Shown here: one piece after another, positions 29,369 through 37,665 of the stretch
Layout: each line of letters begins with the position of its first letter
Position numbering within the stretch: the stretch's first letter is position 1
From: Achromobacter sp. MYb9
GTDB taxonomy: Bacteria > Pseudomonadota > Gammaproteobacteria > Burkholderiales > Burkholderiaceae_B
Reading direction: 5' to 3'
NCBI RefSeq assembly: GCF_002975275.1
Contig: NZ_PCOQ01000021.1
Location: forward strand, 54,540-118,539
Length of the DNA stretch: 64,000 bases
Position numbers and translations under genes: made by a program
The notes under the pieces: model-generated
What the model was told of the DNA's origin: nothing
Seen by the model: only the letters and a program-made list of their open reading frames with translations
Database searches by the model: none

Positions 29369-30205
29369 ATGAATGCGCCCATCGCCAATACCGTCCCGCT
29401 GCGCGCCGTGCCGGCGCCCAGCGCGAAGTACCTGGACTACCTGCGCCGCGACCGCGCCCGCAAACGCAACATCCGCCTGACGCAGGCGCTGCTGCTGCTG
29501 GTGTTTCTATGCGCGTGGGAAATCCTGCCGCGCATGCACGTGCTGAACCCGCTGCTGACCAGCTACCCCAGCGCGCTGTGGCCCACTTTCATCGAACTGT
29601 GGAACAACGGCCAGCTGGGCAAGCACATCATGACCACCCTGTCGGCCACGCTGGTCGGCTTCACCCTGAGCATGGCGATCGGCATCGTGGTGGCCGCCGC
29701 GCTGTGGTGGTCGGACTTCCTGTACAAGGTGCTGGACCCCTTCCTGGTGGTGGCCAACGCCATGCCCAAGATCGCCTTCGTGCCGATTTTCTACCTGTGG
29801 CTGGGGTCGGACTACGCCGTGTACGGCATGGCCGTCGCGATTGCGGTGTTCGTCACCATCATGGTGGTCTATGCAGGCTTTCGCGGCATCGACCTGAACA
29901 AGGTCAAACTGGCCCACACGTTCGGCGCCAGCCGCTGGCAGGTGCTGACCAAGGTGGTGCTGCCCGGCAGCGTGCCGACGCTGATCGCCGCCGTGAAGAT
30001 GAACATCGGCCTGGCGCTGGTGGGTGTCATCGTGGGCGAATTCCAGTCGGCGGATTCCGGCCTGGGTTTCCTCATCATGAACGGCAGCCAGGTGTTCAAG
30101 CTGAACATCGTCATGACCGCCATCGCCATGCTGGCGCTGATTTCCAGCGTGATGTACCTGATCATCTACCGCGTCGAGGCCGCCGTGGCGCGGCGCTACG
30201 GATAA
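29369..30205 (+). CDS. ABC transporter permease, SsuC/TauC type
   Basis: A 278-residue inner-membrane permease with about six helices and the BPD_transp_1 (EAA) loop around AHTFGASRWQVLTKVVLPGSVPTLIAAVK. GGAGGG lies nine bases before its ATG, at the end of the ATPase gene. It forms the homodimeric channel of the importer. Only one permease gene is present, as usual for this subfamily. Confidence 0.93.
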   Translation: MNAPIANTVPLRAVPAPSAKYLDYLRRDRARKRNIRLTQALLLLVFLCAWEILPRMHVLNPLLTSYPSALWPTFIELWNNGQLGKHIMTTLSATLVGFTLSMAIGIVVAAALWWSDFLYKVLDPFLVVANAMPKIAFVPIFYLWLGSDYAVYGMAVAIAVFVTIMVVYAGFRGIDLNKVKLAHTFGASRWQVLTKVVLPGSVPTLIAAVKMNIGLALVGVIVGEFQSADSGLGFLIMNGSQVFKLNIVMTAIAMLALISSVMYLIIYRVEAAVARRYG

Positions 30206-30214
30206 GGAACGACC

Positions 30215-30907
30215 ATGGAATTTCCGCAATGGGTACAGGATCGCGTCGTGGCCCGGCAGGGCTGCCTGCATCCGTACGACGAACTACCCGCCGCCCGCAC
30301 GGCGGTGATCTTGGTGGACATGCAGCAGTACTTCACGCTACCCGGCTACCAGGGCGAATGCGCGCCGGCGCGCGAGATCATCGCGCCGGTGAACCGCCTG
30401 TGCGACGCCGTGCGCGCGGCGGGCGGCACGGTCGTCTGGGTGCAGACAGCCTCCGACAACGCCGATGCCTTCTGGTCGCATCACCATGGCGTGATGCTGA
30501 CGCCCGAGCGCAGCGCCCGCCGGCTTGAAACGCTGCGCCGCGATTCCCCGGGCTTCCAACTGCACCCCGACCTGCATGCGCACGAGTCGGACCTGCGCGT
30601 GGTCAAGCGTTTCTACAGCGCCATGGCGCCCGGCTCGTCCGAGCTGGAGCCCCTGCTGCGCGGGCTGGGCGTGGACACGCTGCTGATCGCCGGCACCGTC
30701 ACCAACGTGTGCTGCGAATCCACGGCGCGTGACGCCATGATGCGGGACTTCCGCACGATCATGGTGGACGACGCGCTGGCGGCGGTCACGCCCGCCGAGC
30801 ACGAGCATGCGCTGCATGGCTGGATGCTGTTCTTTGGCGACGTGCTGTCGGTGGATGAAGCGGCGGCGCGGCTGACGCCGCGCGTGGCGGCCAGAAAGAG
30901 CGCCTGA
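30215..30907 (+). CDS. Isochorismatase-family hydrolase in ABC operon
   Basis: A 230-residue cysteine hydrolase. The triad is D35 (VILVDMQQYF), K131 (VVKRFYSAM) and C166 (TVTNVCCESTARDAM). Its length and residue spacing are close to RutB, the ureidoacrylate amidohydrolase (D24, K133, C166 in E. coli), but the overall sequence is not clearly RutB. It is the last gene of the ABC importer operon, ten bases after the permease, so it most likely acts on the imported compound, for example splitting an N-carbamoyl or amide bond. No other rut gene is present. Confidence 0.85.
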   Translation: MEFPQWVQDRVVARQGCLHPYDELPAARTAVILVDMQQYFTLPGYQGECAPAREIIAPVNRLCDAVRAAGGTVVWVQTASDNADAFWSHHHGVMLTPERSARRLETLRRDSPGFQLHPDLHAHESDLRVVKRFYSAMAPGSSELEPLLRGLGVDTLLIAGTVTNVCCESTARDAMMRDFRTIMVDDALAAVTPAEHEHALHGWMLFFGDVLSVDEAAARLTPRVAARKSA

Positions 30908-30910
30908 AGG

Positions 30911-30946
30911 CGGCCTGATCCCCGCGCGCCGCGCGGAATCAGGCCG
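30911..30946. terminator. Hairpin between hydrolase gene and pat
   Basis: CGGCCTGAT (30911-30919) pairs with ATCAGGCCG (30938-30946); a second stem CCGCGC/GCGCGG fills the loop. It lies between converging genes. There is no T-run. Confidence 0.5.
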
Positions 30947-30985
30947 GGAATCCGGACACCGTCAGGCCGCCGCCGCGCGGCCGTA

Positions 30986-33427
30986 TCAGGCCAGGCCCAG
31001 CCAGACCCGGCGCATCGTGGGGTCTTCGGGGTCCGCGTCGTTGGTGAAGCCCAGGCTGGTCATCAGCGCCAGCATGGGCCGGTTCGTCGACAGCACCAGG
31101 CCGTCGATGTATTCCAGCCCCTGCTCGCGCGCGGCATCGATCAGCGCCGTCATCAGTTGGCGGCCCAGGCCACGCCGCTGCCAGTCGTCGCCGATGACCA
31201 GCGCGTATTCCGCCCCCCGCCCGTCGGGGTTGCGCAGGTAGTGCGCGAACCCGACGATGACCTCGCGCGGATGGCCGCGATTGGCCGGGTTGGGCACTTG
31301 CGTCGCCGCCACCAGCGCCAATTCGCGGTGGTAGTCCACCTGGGTGTAGCGCGACACCATGCGCGGGGTCAGTTCTCGCATCATCGACACGAAGCGCATG
31401 TAGCGCGAACGTTCCGACAAGCCACGGATGAATTCCTGCAGGGCCTCGCCATCTTCCGGGCGGATCGGGCGCAGCACCCAGGGGATGCCGTCGCTGAACC
31501 GGCGCACTTGCACCAGGCGTGTCGGGTAGGGGTGGATCGCCATGTGCGGATAGCCCGAGGTCTGCGGCGTTGCGCAGCCCGGGGTTTCGGTCAGCATCAG
31601 GCGCAGGCCGCCCGCGCGCAGATGCGTTTCGCCGGCGTAGAGGGGGTCGATGTCCAGCGTTTCGATGTCGGGTAGCTCGGACACCATTTCAGACACCAGC
31701 ACCACCGCTTGCTGCAAGGATTCGGCGGCGATATGGCCGATGCGCGGTGCCAGCACGCGGCGCCACAGCCGGCTGCGTTCGATCAGCTGGCGCGCCAGGA
31801 AGCCGTTGAGCGGCGGCAGGTCCATGCCGCGGTCGGACGCTGACAGCATCGCGTCGGGGCCACCCGCGCCAAAGCGGATGACGGGGCCGAATTGCGGATC
31901 GCGCCGCACGCGGATCGCCATGGGCCGGGATTCGGGCTCGGCCGCGGCCACGTCCACGGGCATGTCGCGCAGCGGCACGTAGAACAGCCCTAGCAGGGTC
32001 CGGATCTCGGATGTGTTCAATTCGCGCCGGCAGTCGGCGCGCACCCGCGCGATGACGTCGCGCGCGGCGGCGAGGTCGGGCACGTGACTGGGGGGCTCTT
32101 GCGGCTGCGTCTGCAGCAGCAACTGCTGGTTGTAGTGGTGCGAGGCCAGCACGCCAAAGGCGTCGGCGGCGGATTCCGGGGTGCGGAAGGCCGATGTGCC
32201 CGCGTCGTCGAGCATGCGCCGCAGCGGCCGCATGCCGGCGTCGCCCATGAAGCAGCTGACGACCGGTTTTTTTGCCTTGGGCGCGATCAGCGCCAGCTCG
32301 CGCGCGACGGCGGGCATGTCGGCCAGCGCGTCGGGGGCCAGCAGCACCAGCACGCCGTCCACGCCGGTATCGTCCAGCACCGCTTCCAGGATGGCGCGGA
32401 TGCGCTCCGGCGTCATCGGCATATAGGTAATGACGGGGTTGGCGCTGACGGCGTCCGGCTCCAGCATGGCTTCCAGCGCACGGCGCGTGGCGGGCGCCAG
32501 CTCGGCGCGCAGCACGGCGGCGTCGGGGCCGATCAGGTCCATGGCCAGCTGCGGGGGGCCGTTGCCGTTGGAGATCAGCGCCACGCGCCGGCCCTTGGGA
32601 CGCCGCGTGTAGCCCAGCACCTTCACGGCCGAGAACAGCTGCACGAAGTAGCGCACCCGCACCGCGCCGGCGCGGCGCAAGGCGGCGTCGAAGATGGCGT
32701 CGGCACTGTCGGCGTCGGAGCGGCCGGCTTTCAGCACGATCACGGGCTTGACGCTGGCGGCCGCGCGCAGCGTGCTCATGAATTCACGGGCCGGCCCCAC
32801 GTCTTCCAGATACAGCACGATGCTGTCGGTGCGTGGATCGCTGGCCAGGTAGTCCAGTACTTTCGACAGCCCCACGACCGCCTCGTCGCCCAGCGACACG
32901 GCGGTGGAAAACCCGATGTGCACGTCTTCGGCCCAATCCATGACCGCCGCCATGATCGAGCGCGACTGCGCCAGCAGCGCCACGCGGCCGGCGCGCGCCA
33001 GCACCGGGTGCTGGCTGAAATTCAGGCCGGCATGGGGACGCTGGGCGCCGAACGAGCGCGGGCCCAGCAGCTCGCAACGGTTTTCTTCGGCCCAGGCTCG
33101 GCAAAGGGCCAGCGTGCCGCGCGGATACGGGTCAGGCAATTCGTGAGGCAACAGGATCACGGCGCGCGGCGCCAGGGGCGACAGGCGCCGCAGCGTCTCG
33201 GGCAGCACCGCCGGCGATACGCAAACCAGGGCCAGATCAGGCCGTTCGCCGGGCGCCAGCCCTTGCAGGGCCGCGGGCAGCTCGGGCGCAGCCCCGGTTT
33301 CGCAGGCCACCACGGTGGTTTTCGCCTTGAGCGCGGGCGACAGGGAACCCGACGCCGGCAGGGGCCGGTCGGCAACGATCACCAGCGAACTGGGTTCGAA
33401 CATCGGGGCAAGAGCGTGTCGCAGCAT
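30986..33427 (-). CDS. Pat/PatZ-type protein acetyltransferase (acyl-CoA synthetase-like plus GNAT)
   Basis: An 813-residue two-part protein. The N-terminal part (about 1-640) resembles NDP-forming acyl-CoA synthetase: a CoA-binding Rossmann region, a ligase region (VALLAQSRSIMAAVMDWAEDVHIGFSTAVSLGDEA) and a degenerate ATP-grasp part. The C-terminal part (about 650-813) is a GNAT acetyltransferase with acetyl-CoA loop DDWQRRGLGRQLM. This matches PatZ/YfiQ-type lysine acetyltransferases, which silence acetyl-CoA synthetase and other enzymes. Start is uncertain: ATG at 33427 or eight codons later; neither has a strong ribosome site. The gene is divergent from gltX. Confidence 0.9.
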   Translation of the reverse strand: MLRHALAPMFEPSSLVIVADRPLPASGSLSPALKAKTTVVACETGAAPELPAALQGLAPGERPDLALVCVSPAVLPETLRRLSPLAPRAVILLPHELPDPYPRGTLALCRAWAEENRCELLGPRSFGAQRPHAGLNFSQHPVLARAGRVALLAQSRSIMAAVMDWAEDVHIGFSTAVSLGDEAVVGLSKVLDYLASDPRTDSIVLYLEDVGPAREFMSTLRAAASVKPVIVLKAGRSDADSADAIFDAALRRAGAVRVRYFVQLFSAVKVLGYTRRPKGRRVALISNGNGPPQLAMDLIGPDAAVLRAELAPATRRALEAMLEPDAVSANPVITYMPMTPERIRAILEAVLDDTGVDGVLVLLAPDALADMPAVARELALIAPKAKKPVVSCFMGDAGMRPLRRMLDDAGTSAFRTPESAADAFGVLASHHYNQQLLLQTQPQEPPSHVPDLAAARDVIARVRADCRRELNTSEIRTLLGLFYVPLRDMPVDVAAAEPESRPMAIRVRRDPQFGPVIRFGAGGPDAMLSASDRGMDLPPLNGFLARQLIERSRLWRRVLAPRIGHIAAESLQQAVVLVSEMVSELPDIETLDIDPLYAGETHLRAGGLRLMLTETPGCATPQTSGYPHMAIHPYPTRLVQVRRFSDGIPWVLRPIRPEDGEALQEFIRGLSERSRYMRFVSMMRELTPRMVSRYTQVDYHRELALVAATQVPNPANRGHPREVIVGFAHYLRNPDGRGAEYALVIGDDWQRRGLGRQLMTALIDAAREQGLEYIDGLVLSTNRPMLALMTSLGFTNDADPEDPTMRRVWLGLA

Positions 33428-33545
33428 AGGGGGCAGGCCCTAATCTAAAATACCGTTCATCGTAACAAGACAATCCCGTCGTCCGCTTGATGTGGACCCT
33501 GCCTGACGCCGCTTTGTGGCGCCGCAGCCGCTATCATTGCCACCT

Positions 33546-34952
33546 ATGACCTCCAACGCCTCCTCCCCCATTCGTACCCGTTTCGCGCCTTCGCCCACGG
33601 GCTTCCTGCACTTGGGCGGCGCGCGCACCGCGCTGTTCTCCTGGGCCTTCGCGCGCCATCACCAAGGCACGTTCGTGCTGCGCATCGAAGACACGGACGT
33701 CGAACGCTCCACGCCGGAAGCGGTGCAGGCCATCCTGGACAGCATGGAATGGCTGGGCATGCAGCCCGATGAAGGCCCGTTCTACCAAATGCAGCGCATG
33801 GACCGCTACCGCGAAGTGGTGGCGCAAATGCTGGCCGCCGGCACCGCCTACCACTGCTATAGCTCGCCCGAAGAAGTGGAAGCCATGCGCGAGGCCGCCC
33901 GCGCCCGCGGCGACAAGCCGCGCTACGACGGCACCTGGCGCCCCGAGCCCGGCAAGACGCTGCCCGCCATCCCCGACGGCCGCAAGCCCGTCGTGCGCTT
34001 CAAGAACCCCCAGGAAGGCGCCACCTCCTGGAACGACATGGTCAAGGGCACGATCAGCTTCGACAACACCGAACTGGACGACCTGATCATCGCGCGCCCG
34101 GACGGCACACCCACGTACAACTTCTGCGTCGTGGTCGATGACTGGGACATGGGCATCACCCACGTGCTGCGTGGCGACGACCACGTCAACAACACCCCGC
34201 GCCAGATCAACATCCTGCGCGCGCTGGGCGCGGCGCTGCCGGAATACGGCCACGTGCCGATGATCCTGGGCCCGGACGGCGAAAAGCTGTCCAAGCGCCA
34301 CGGCGCCGTCAACGTCATGGAATACGACAACGACGGCTACCTGCCCGAGGCCATGATCAACTATCTGGCGCGCCTGGGCTGGAGCCACGGCGACGACGAG
34401 CTGTTCTCGCGCGAGCAACTGGTGTCCTGGTTCGACACCAAGCACTTGTCCAAGTCGGCGTCGCAATGGGATCCGAAGAAGCTGAACTGGGTCAACGCCC
34501 ACTACATCAAGCAGATGGACAACGCGGAACTTGCCGAACGCGTGGCCCCGCGCGTGGCGAACCGGGGTGGCCATCCGGAAAAGATCGACCTGCCGGGCGT
34601 CATGGGCCTCTTGAAGGACCGCGCTGAAACGCTGGAGCAACTGGCCGACGGCGCCATGCTGTTCTGCGCCGAGTTCAAGCCCGCCGCGGCCGAACTCGTC
34701 GAACAACACCTGACCGCGCCCGCGCGCGAAGCGCTGGCCGATTTCGCCCAGCGCGCGCAGGACACTGAATGGACGCGCGAGGCCCTGTCCGCCCTGATCA
34801 AGGCCGTGCTGGCCGACCGCGGCCTGAAGATGCCGCAACTGGCCATCCCGCTGCGCGTGGCCGTCACCGGCCAGACGCAAACGCCCGCTGTCGACGCCGT
34901 GCTGGCCCTGCTGGGCAAGCAGACGGTGCTGACCCGCCTGGCCGCGATCTAA
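33546..34952 (+). CDS. gltX: Glutamyl-tRNA synthetase
   Basis: GltX charges tRNA-Glu and so also feeds tetrapyrrole synthesis. The 468-residue class I synthetase has [14 protein letters not shown] (the HIGH region) at the N-terminus and KLSKRHG mid-protein, with a helical anticodon-binding C-terminus. The ATG at 33546 is chosen; an upstream GTG at 33516 would add ten unconserved residues. It is a single gene with a strong hairpin after it. Confidence 0.97.
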   Translation: MTSNASSPIRTRFAPSPTGFLHLGGARTALFSWAFARHHQGTFVLRIEDTDVERSTPEAVQAILDSMEWLGMQPDEGPFYQMQRMDRYREVVAQMLAAGTAYHCYSSPEEVEAMREAARARGDKPRYDGTWRPEPGKTLPAIPDGRKPVVRFKNPQEGATSWNDMVKGTISFDNTELDDLIIARPDGTPTYNFCVVVDDWDMGITHVLRGDDHVNNTPRQINILRALGAALPEYGHVPMILGPDGEKLSKRHGAVNVMEYDNDGYLPEAMINYLARLGWSHGDDELFSREQLVSWFDTKHLSKSASQWDPKKLNWVNAHYIKQMDNAELAERVAPRVANRGGHPEKIDLPGVMGLLKDRAETLEQLADGAMLFCAEFKPAAAELVEQHLTAPAREALADFAQRAQDTEWTREALSALIKAVLADRGLKMPQLAIPLRVAVTGQTQTPAVDAVLALLGKQTVLTRLAAI

Positions 34953-34972
34953 CCCCCGCAGCCAACCGCCCA

Positions 34973-35008
34973 CGGGCCTGGCGCATCAATGTGGATGCGC
35001 CAGGCCCG
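34973..35008. terminator. Terminator between gltX and MFS gene
   Basis: A 15-bp perfect stem, CGGGCCTGGCGCATC with its complement around AATGTG, between convergent genes and overlapping neither. The T-tracts are short, but the stem is very stable. Confidence 0.75.
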
Positions 35009-35015
35009 CGTCGTT

Positions 35016-36215
35016 TCAAGCCTGTTGAACCGCTGCCCGCGACTTCAAGGCCCGCGCGAAGAAGGCGCCCAGCAATGGCAGGAGCACGGCGGACCCGCCG
35101 AACAACGCGGCCGCGCCGATCTGGTCCACCACCGCGCCCGCCAGGGCCACGCCCGCCGCCTGCCCCATGAACAGGCAGGATGCGAACCAGGCCACGGCGG
35201 TGCCGCGCGCGGACGGCACCATCTGCGTCGCATTGGTCTGCAGCGTGGCGTGCAGCAGGTAGTAGCCGAAGCCGGCCAATACGCTGGCAAGCAGGCTCCA
35301 CATCCAGACGGGGCCCAGCAGGTAAGACAGAAAGGCGACGCTTAGCACCAGGCCGCCAGCGACCGCCAGGCCGCGTTCGCCCAGGCGCTTGAGGATGCGG
35401 CCGGCCACCACGGTATAGATCAGGCCGCCCACGGCGTACACCGCCACGAGCGCCCCCGCCGCGGTCAGCGAAATATTGAAGCGTTCATGCAGATACGACG
35501 GCGCGAACGCCAGCGCCCCGAACACCAACAGGCCTTCCGCGAAGACCGTCGCCAGCACGATGCGAGCCCACGGCGTGCCCAGCACCAGCCGCGCCTGCGC
35601 CACGAACCCCTGCTTGACCGCCCCCGCCTCCACCCGGCCGAAGCCGGACACCTGCTGGCGCCGGACTTCCAGATGCAGCAGCACGCCAACGGCCAGATAT
35701 CCGACGACCAGGGCGGCAAAAGCCCAGCGCCAGCCAATCGTGTCCGCGAACAGGCCGCCGGCCAGTTGCCCGGCCGACATGCCCAGGATGGTGCCGGTCA
35801 GAAAGCGCGCCAGCGTCGCCTGCCGGCGCTCGTACGGCACGTTGTCGCCGATCCAGGCCATGGACAGCGGCACGATCCCCGCCCCCGCCGCGCCCGACAG
35901 CGCGCGGCAAAGGACCAGCACATCCAGGGATTCGGCCATGACGGCGCCCGCGCTGCCCAGCGCGCAAGCCACGGTCGCCACGCTGACGACGCGGTACTTG
36001 CCGTAGCGGTCGCCCACCGGGCCGAAGAACATCTGCAGCACGCCGTAGGCCACCGCGAACGCCGTCACGGCACGCGCGGCCTGCCCGGTGGTGGTGCCGA
36101 ATTCCGCCGCCAGTTGCGGCAGCATGGGATCACAGATGCGGAAAGCGCTGGCGCTGACGAAAGCGGCCAGGGCAAGCAGCGCGATGGCGCGCGCTTCGGA
36201 GGACATGGCGGGCAT
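35016..36215 (-). CDS. Major facilitator superfamily transporter
   Basis: A 399-residue inner-membrane protein with twelve predicted helices in two halves. The loop-2/3 motif is GPVGDRYGKYRVV and the antiporter motif C region GAGIVPLSMAWIGDNVP, typical of drug-proton or sugar/arabinose-efflux-type exporters (DHA1-like). Substrate is unknown. The start at 36215 (MPAMSSE) could also be three codons downstream. It is flanked by hairpins on both sides and is probably transcribed alone. Confidence 0.88.
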   Translation of the reverse strand: MPAMSSEARAIALLALAAFVSASAFRICDPMLPQLAAEFGTTTGQAARAVTAFAVAYGVLQMFFGPVGDRYGKYRVVSVATVACALGSAGAVMAESLDVLVLCRALSGAAGAGIVPLSMAWIGDNVPYERRQATLARFLTGTILGMSAGQLAGGLFADTIGWRWAFAALVVGYLAVGVLLHLEVRRQQVSGFGRVEAGAVKQGFVAQARLVLGTPWARIVLATVFAEGLLVFGALAFAPSYLHERFNISLTAAGALVAVYAVGGLIYTVVAGRILKRLGERGLAVAGGLVLSVAFLSYLLGPVWMWSLLASVLAGFGYYLLHATLQTNATQMVPSARGTAVAWFASCLFMGQAAGVALAGAVVDQIGAAALFGGSAVLLPLLGAFFARALKSRAAVQQA

Positions 36216-36285
36216 GGAGGGCGGGACGGCGCGGCGAAAGTCGAAGCCCGCACCTTACCGCAGCCCGGCCGTCTTGGCGAAGCCA

Positions 36286-36306
36286 CCGGGCGGAGTGTCC
36301 GCCCGG
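36286..36306 (-). terminator. Hairpin after lipoprotein gene
   Basis: CCGGGCGGA-GTG-TCCGCCCGG, a 9-bp perfect stem, lies eight bases after the lipoprotein stop on the minus strand and before the MFS gene start. No T-run follows, so efficiency is unclear. Confidence 0.5.
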
Positions 36307-36314
36307 CGCAACGA

Positions 36315-36821
36315 TCAGTAAGGCAGGCGGTAGCCTGCGGGCATGCGGCGCGCGGTGACGACCTGGCCGCCGTGCTTCAGTTCGCGCAGCGTCAGTTTGG
36401 CCTTCTCGACTTTTTCAACGCGGTAGCGGTTCAGGTAGATGGGATCGTTGGCGTCCACCAGCTCACCGGCGGATTTCGTGGTCCGCATCGTGTAGATGCC
36501 GTCGGCCACCGTCCAGCACCCGGTCTCGCGTAGCGCGGGCCGCGCCTTGCGGCCGATCTTCAGCAGGGTTTCGTAGGCCATCGTGCCATCGGCGGACAAC
36601 ACGATCAGCGATTGCAAGTCGCCGCTGACGTCGCGAGGCTTGGTGTTCGACAACCACGTGCCGATCATCGGATCGCCGCTTTGGGCGGGTACGCAAGCCA
36701 CCGGTTTGGGCGGCTCGGCGGGCTGGGCCTCGGTGATGACGGCGGGCTTCCTGGCCACGCAACCGGCCAGGACAAGAACGGCGCAGGCGATGCCGGCCGA
36801 ACGCAAATACACACTGCTCAT
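36315..36821 (-). CDS. Putative lipoprotein of unknown function
   Basis: A 168-residue protein with a lipoprotein signal: a short charged start, hydrophobic core (GIACAVLVLAG) and lipobox LAGC with the modified cysteine at residue 21. The mature part is a small, probably beta-rich domain (GTWLSNTKPRDVSGDLQSLIVLSADGTMAYE) that looks like a lipocalin-like or stress-type scaffold common in hypothetical proteobacterial lipoproteins. Residues at +2 and +3 (V, A) suggest the outer membrane. No functional family was recognised. Confidence 0.75.
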   Translation of the reverse strand: MSSVYLRSAGIACAVLVLAGCVARKPAVITEAQPAEPPKPVACVPAQSGDPMIGTWLSNTKPRDVSGDLQSLIVLSADGTMAYETLLKIGRKARPALRETGCWTVADGIYTMRTTKSAGELVDANDPIYLNRYRVEKVEKAKLTLRELKHGGQVVTARRMPAGYRLPY

Positions 36822-37050
36822 GTCTTCCTCAACACGTCTGTCGACGCGTCGCGCCGATCACACCGGCACGCCCTTCGCGCAGCAAACATCACGCACTCTA
36901 AAGAGCCGCCAGGGAAGAATCAACGACGATCCGCGCGGAGTGCAATTGCGCAACAGTCCGGCCTTGAAAGGCCGGGCTTTAGCCCCGGAAACCGCACGAA
37001 TGCGTTGGTTTCAAGCGACACCGCGACGGGCAGACTGCCTAGGACGAATA

Positions 37051-37078
37051 TCGCGCCCTCTATATATAGAAGGCGCGA
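37051..37078 (-). terminator. Palindrome after lrp-type gene
   Basis: A 28-base palindrome with one mismatch: TCGCGCC and GGCGCGA flank TCTATATATAGA. It starts seven bases after the stop of the Lrp-type gene. It may work as a terminator or 3' stabiliser. A second GC palindrome, CCGGCCTT-GA-AAGGCCGG, lies further on at 36958-36975. Confidence 0.45.
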
Positions 37079-37085
37079 TGCGCTT

Positions 37086-37535
37086 TCACAGCGGCAGGCG
37101 CTGTTCGTGCTTGATCTCGCGCAGCGCCACGATCGTGCGCGTCTGGCGGATACCCGGCATGTTGAACAGGAAGCGATGCAGGAAACGGTCGTAGGCCTCG
37201 GGGCTTTCCACCAGGATCTTCAACAGGAAATCCGAATCGCCCGTGACCGCATAGCACTCCAGGATTTCGGGGGCATCGCGCACCGAGCGCTCGAAGTTCT
37301 CGACCGTGCTGGCGGAATGCCGCTCCAGGCTGATCTGCGCGAACATGCAGCCCAGCCCCACCTTGCTGCGGTCCACCTGCGCGCTATAGCCCTGGATGAC
37401 GCCGCTGGCTTCCATTGCCTTCACCCGCCGCCACACGGGCGCGGCCGACAGCCCCACCTTCTCCGACAACTGCTGCGCCGAAGCCCGGCCGTCCTCCTGC
37501 AAGGCCTTGAGGATGCCGATATCGGTCTTGTCCAT
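37086..37535 (-). CDS. Lrp/AsnC-family transcriptional regulator
   Basis: A 149-residue regulator: an N-terminal helix-turn-helix (LQEDGRASAQQLSEKVGLSAAPVWRRVKAMEASGVI, read in pieces) and a C-terminal RAM ligand-binding domain (about 65-145) with the conserved LECYAVTGDSDFLLKILV. Such regulators respond to amino acids and usually control a divergent neighbour. Here the neighbour is the indolepyruvate ferredoxin oxidoreductase gene, 130 bp away, so aromatic or branched-chain amino acids or their keto acids are the likely signals. Its -10 TATAAT (37586-37581 on the minus strand) lies inside an inverted repeat. Confidence 0.93.
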   Translation of the reverse strand: MDKTDIGILKALQEDGRASAQQLSEKVGLSAAPVWRRVKAMEASGVIQGYSAQVDRSKVGLGCMFAQISLERHSASTVENFERSVRDAPEILECYAVTGDSDFLLKILVESPEAYDRFLHRFLFNMPGIRQTRTIVALREIKHEQRLPL

Positions 37536-37573
37536 CGCTTTGTCTCCTGGTTTTTATCGAACACGAAATGTTC

Positions 37574-37612
37574 ATTGCGTATTATAGGGATAGCACGATC
37601 CGAAAACGCAAT
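37574..37612. promoter_or_regulatory. Inverted repeat around the lrp-type gene promoter
   Basis: ATTGCGT (37574-37580) and ACGCAAT (37606-37612) are perfect inverted copies flanking the consensus TATAAT of the Lrp-type gene (minus strand). Spacing of about three helical turns fits a multimeric Lrp-type protein binding both ends and repressing its own gene. Confidence 0.45.
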
Positions 37613-37617
37613 AAATC

Positions 37618-37662
37618 GAATGCTCCGCGAACCTATCATGGTGCGAAATACCAGGAGCATTC
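37618..37662. promoter_or_regulatory. Inverted repeat that can mask the ribosome site of the IOR gene
   Basis: GAATGCTCC (37618-37626) and GGAGCATTC (37654-37662) form a perfect 9-bp inverted repeat. The right arm contains the Shine-Dalgarno sequence GGAG of the oxidoreductase gene (ATG at 37666). In RNA the arms could pair and hide the ribosome site; in DNA they could be regulator half-sites. Confidence 0.5.
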
Positions 37663-37665
37663 ATT

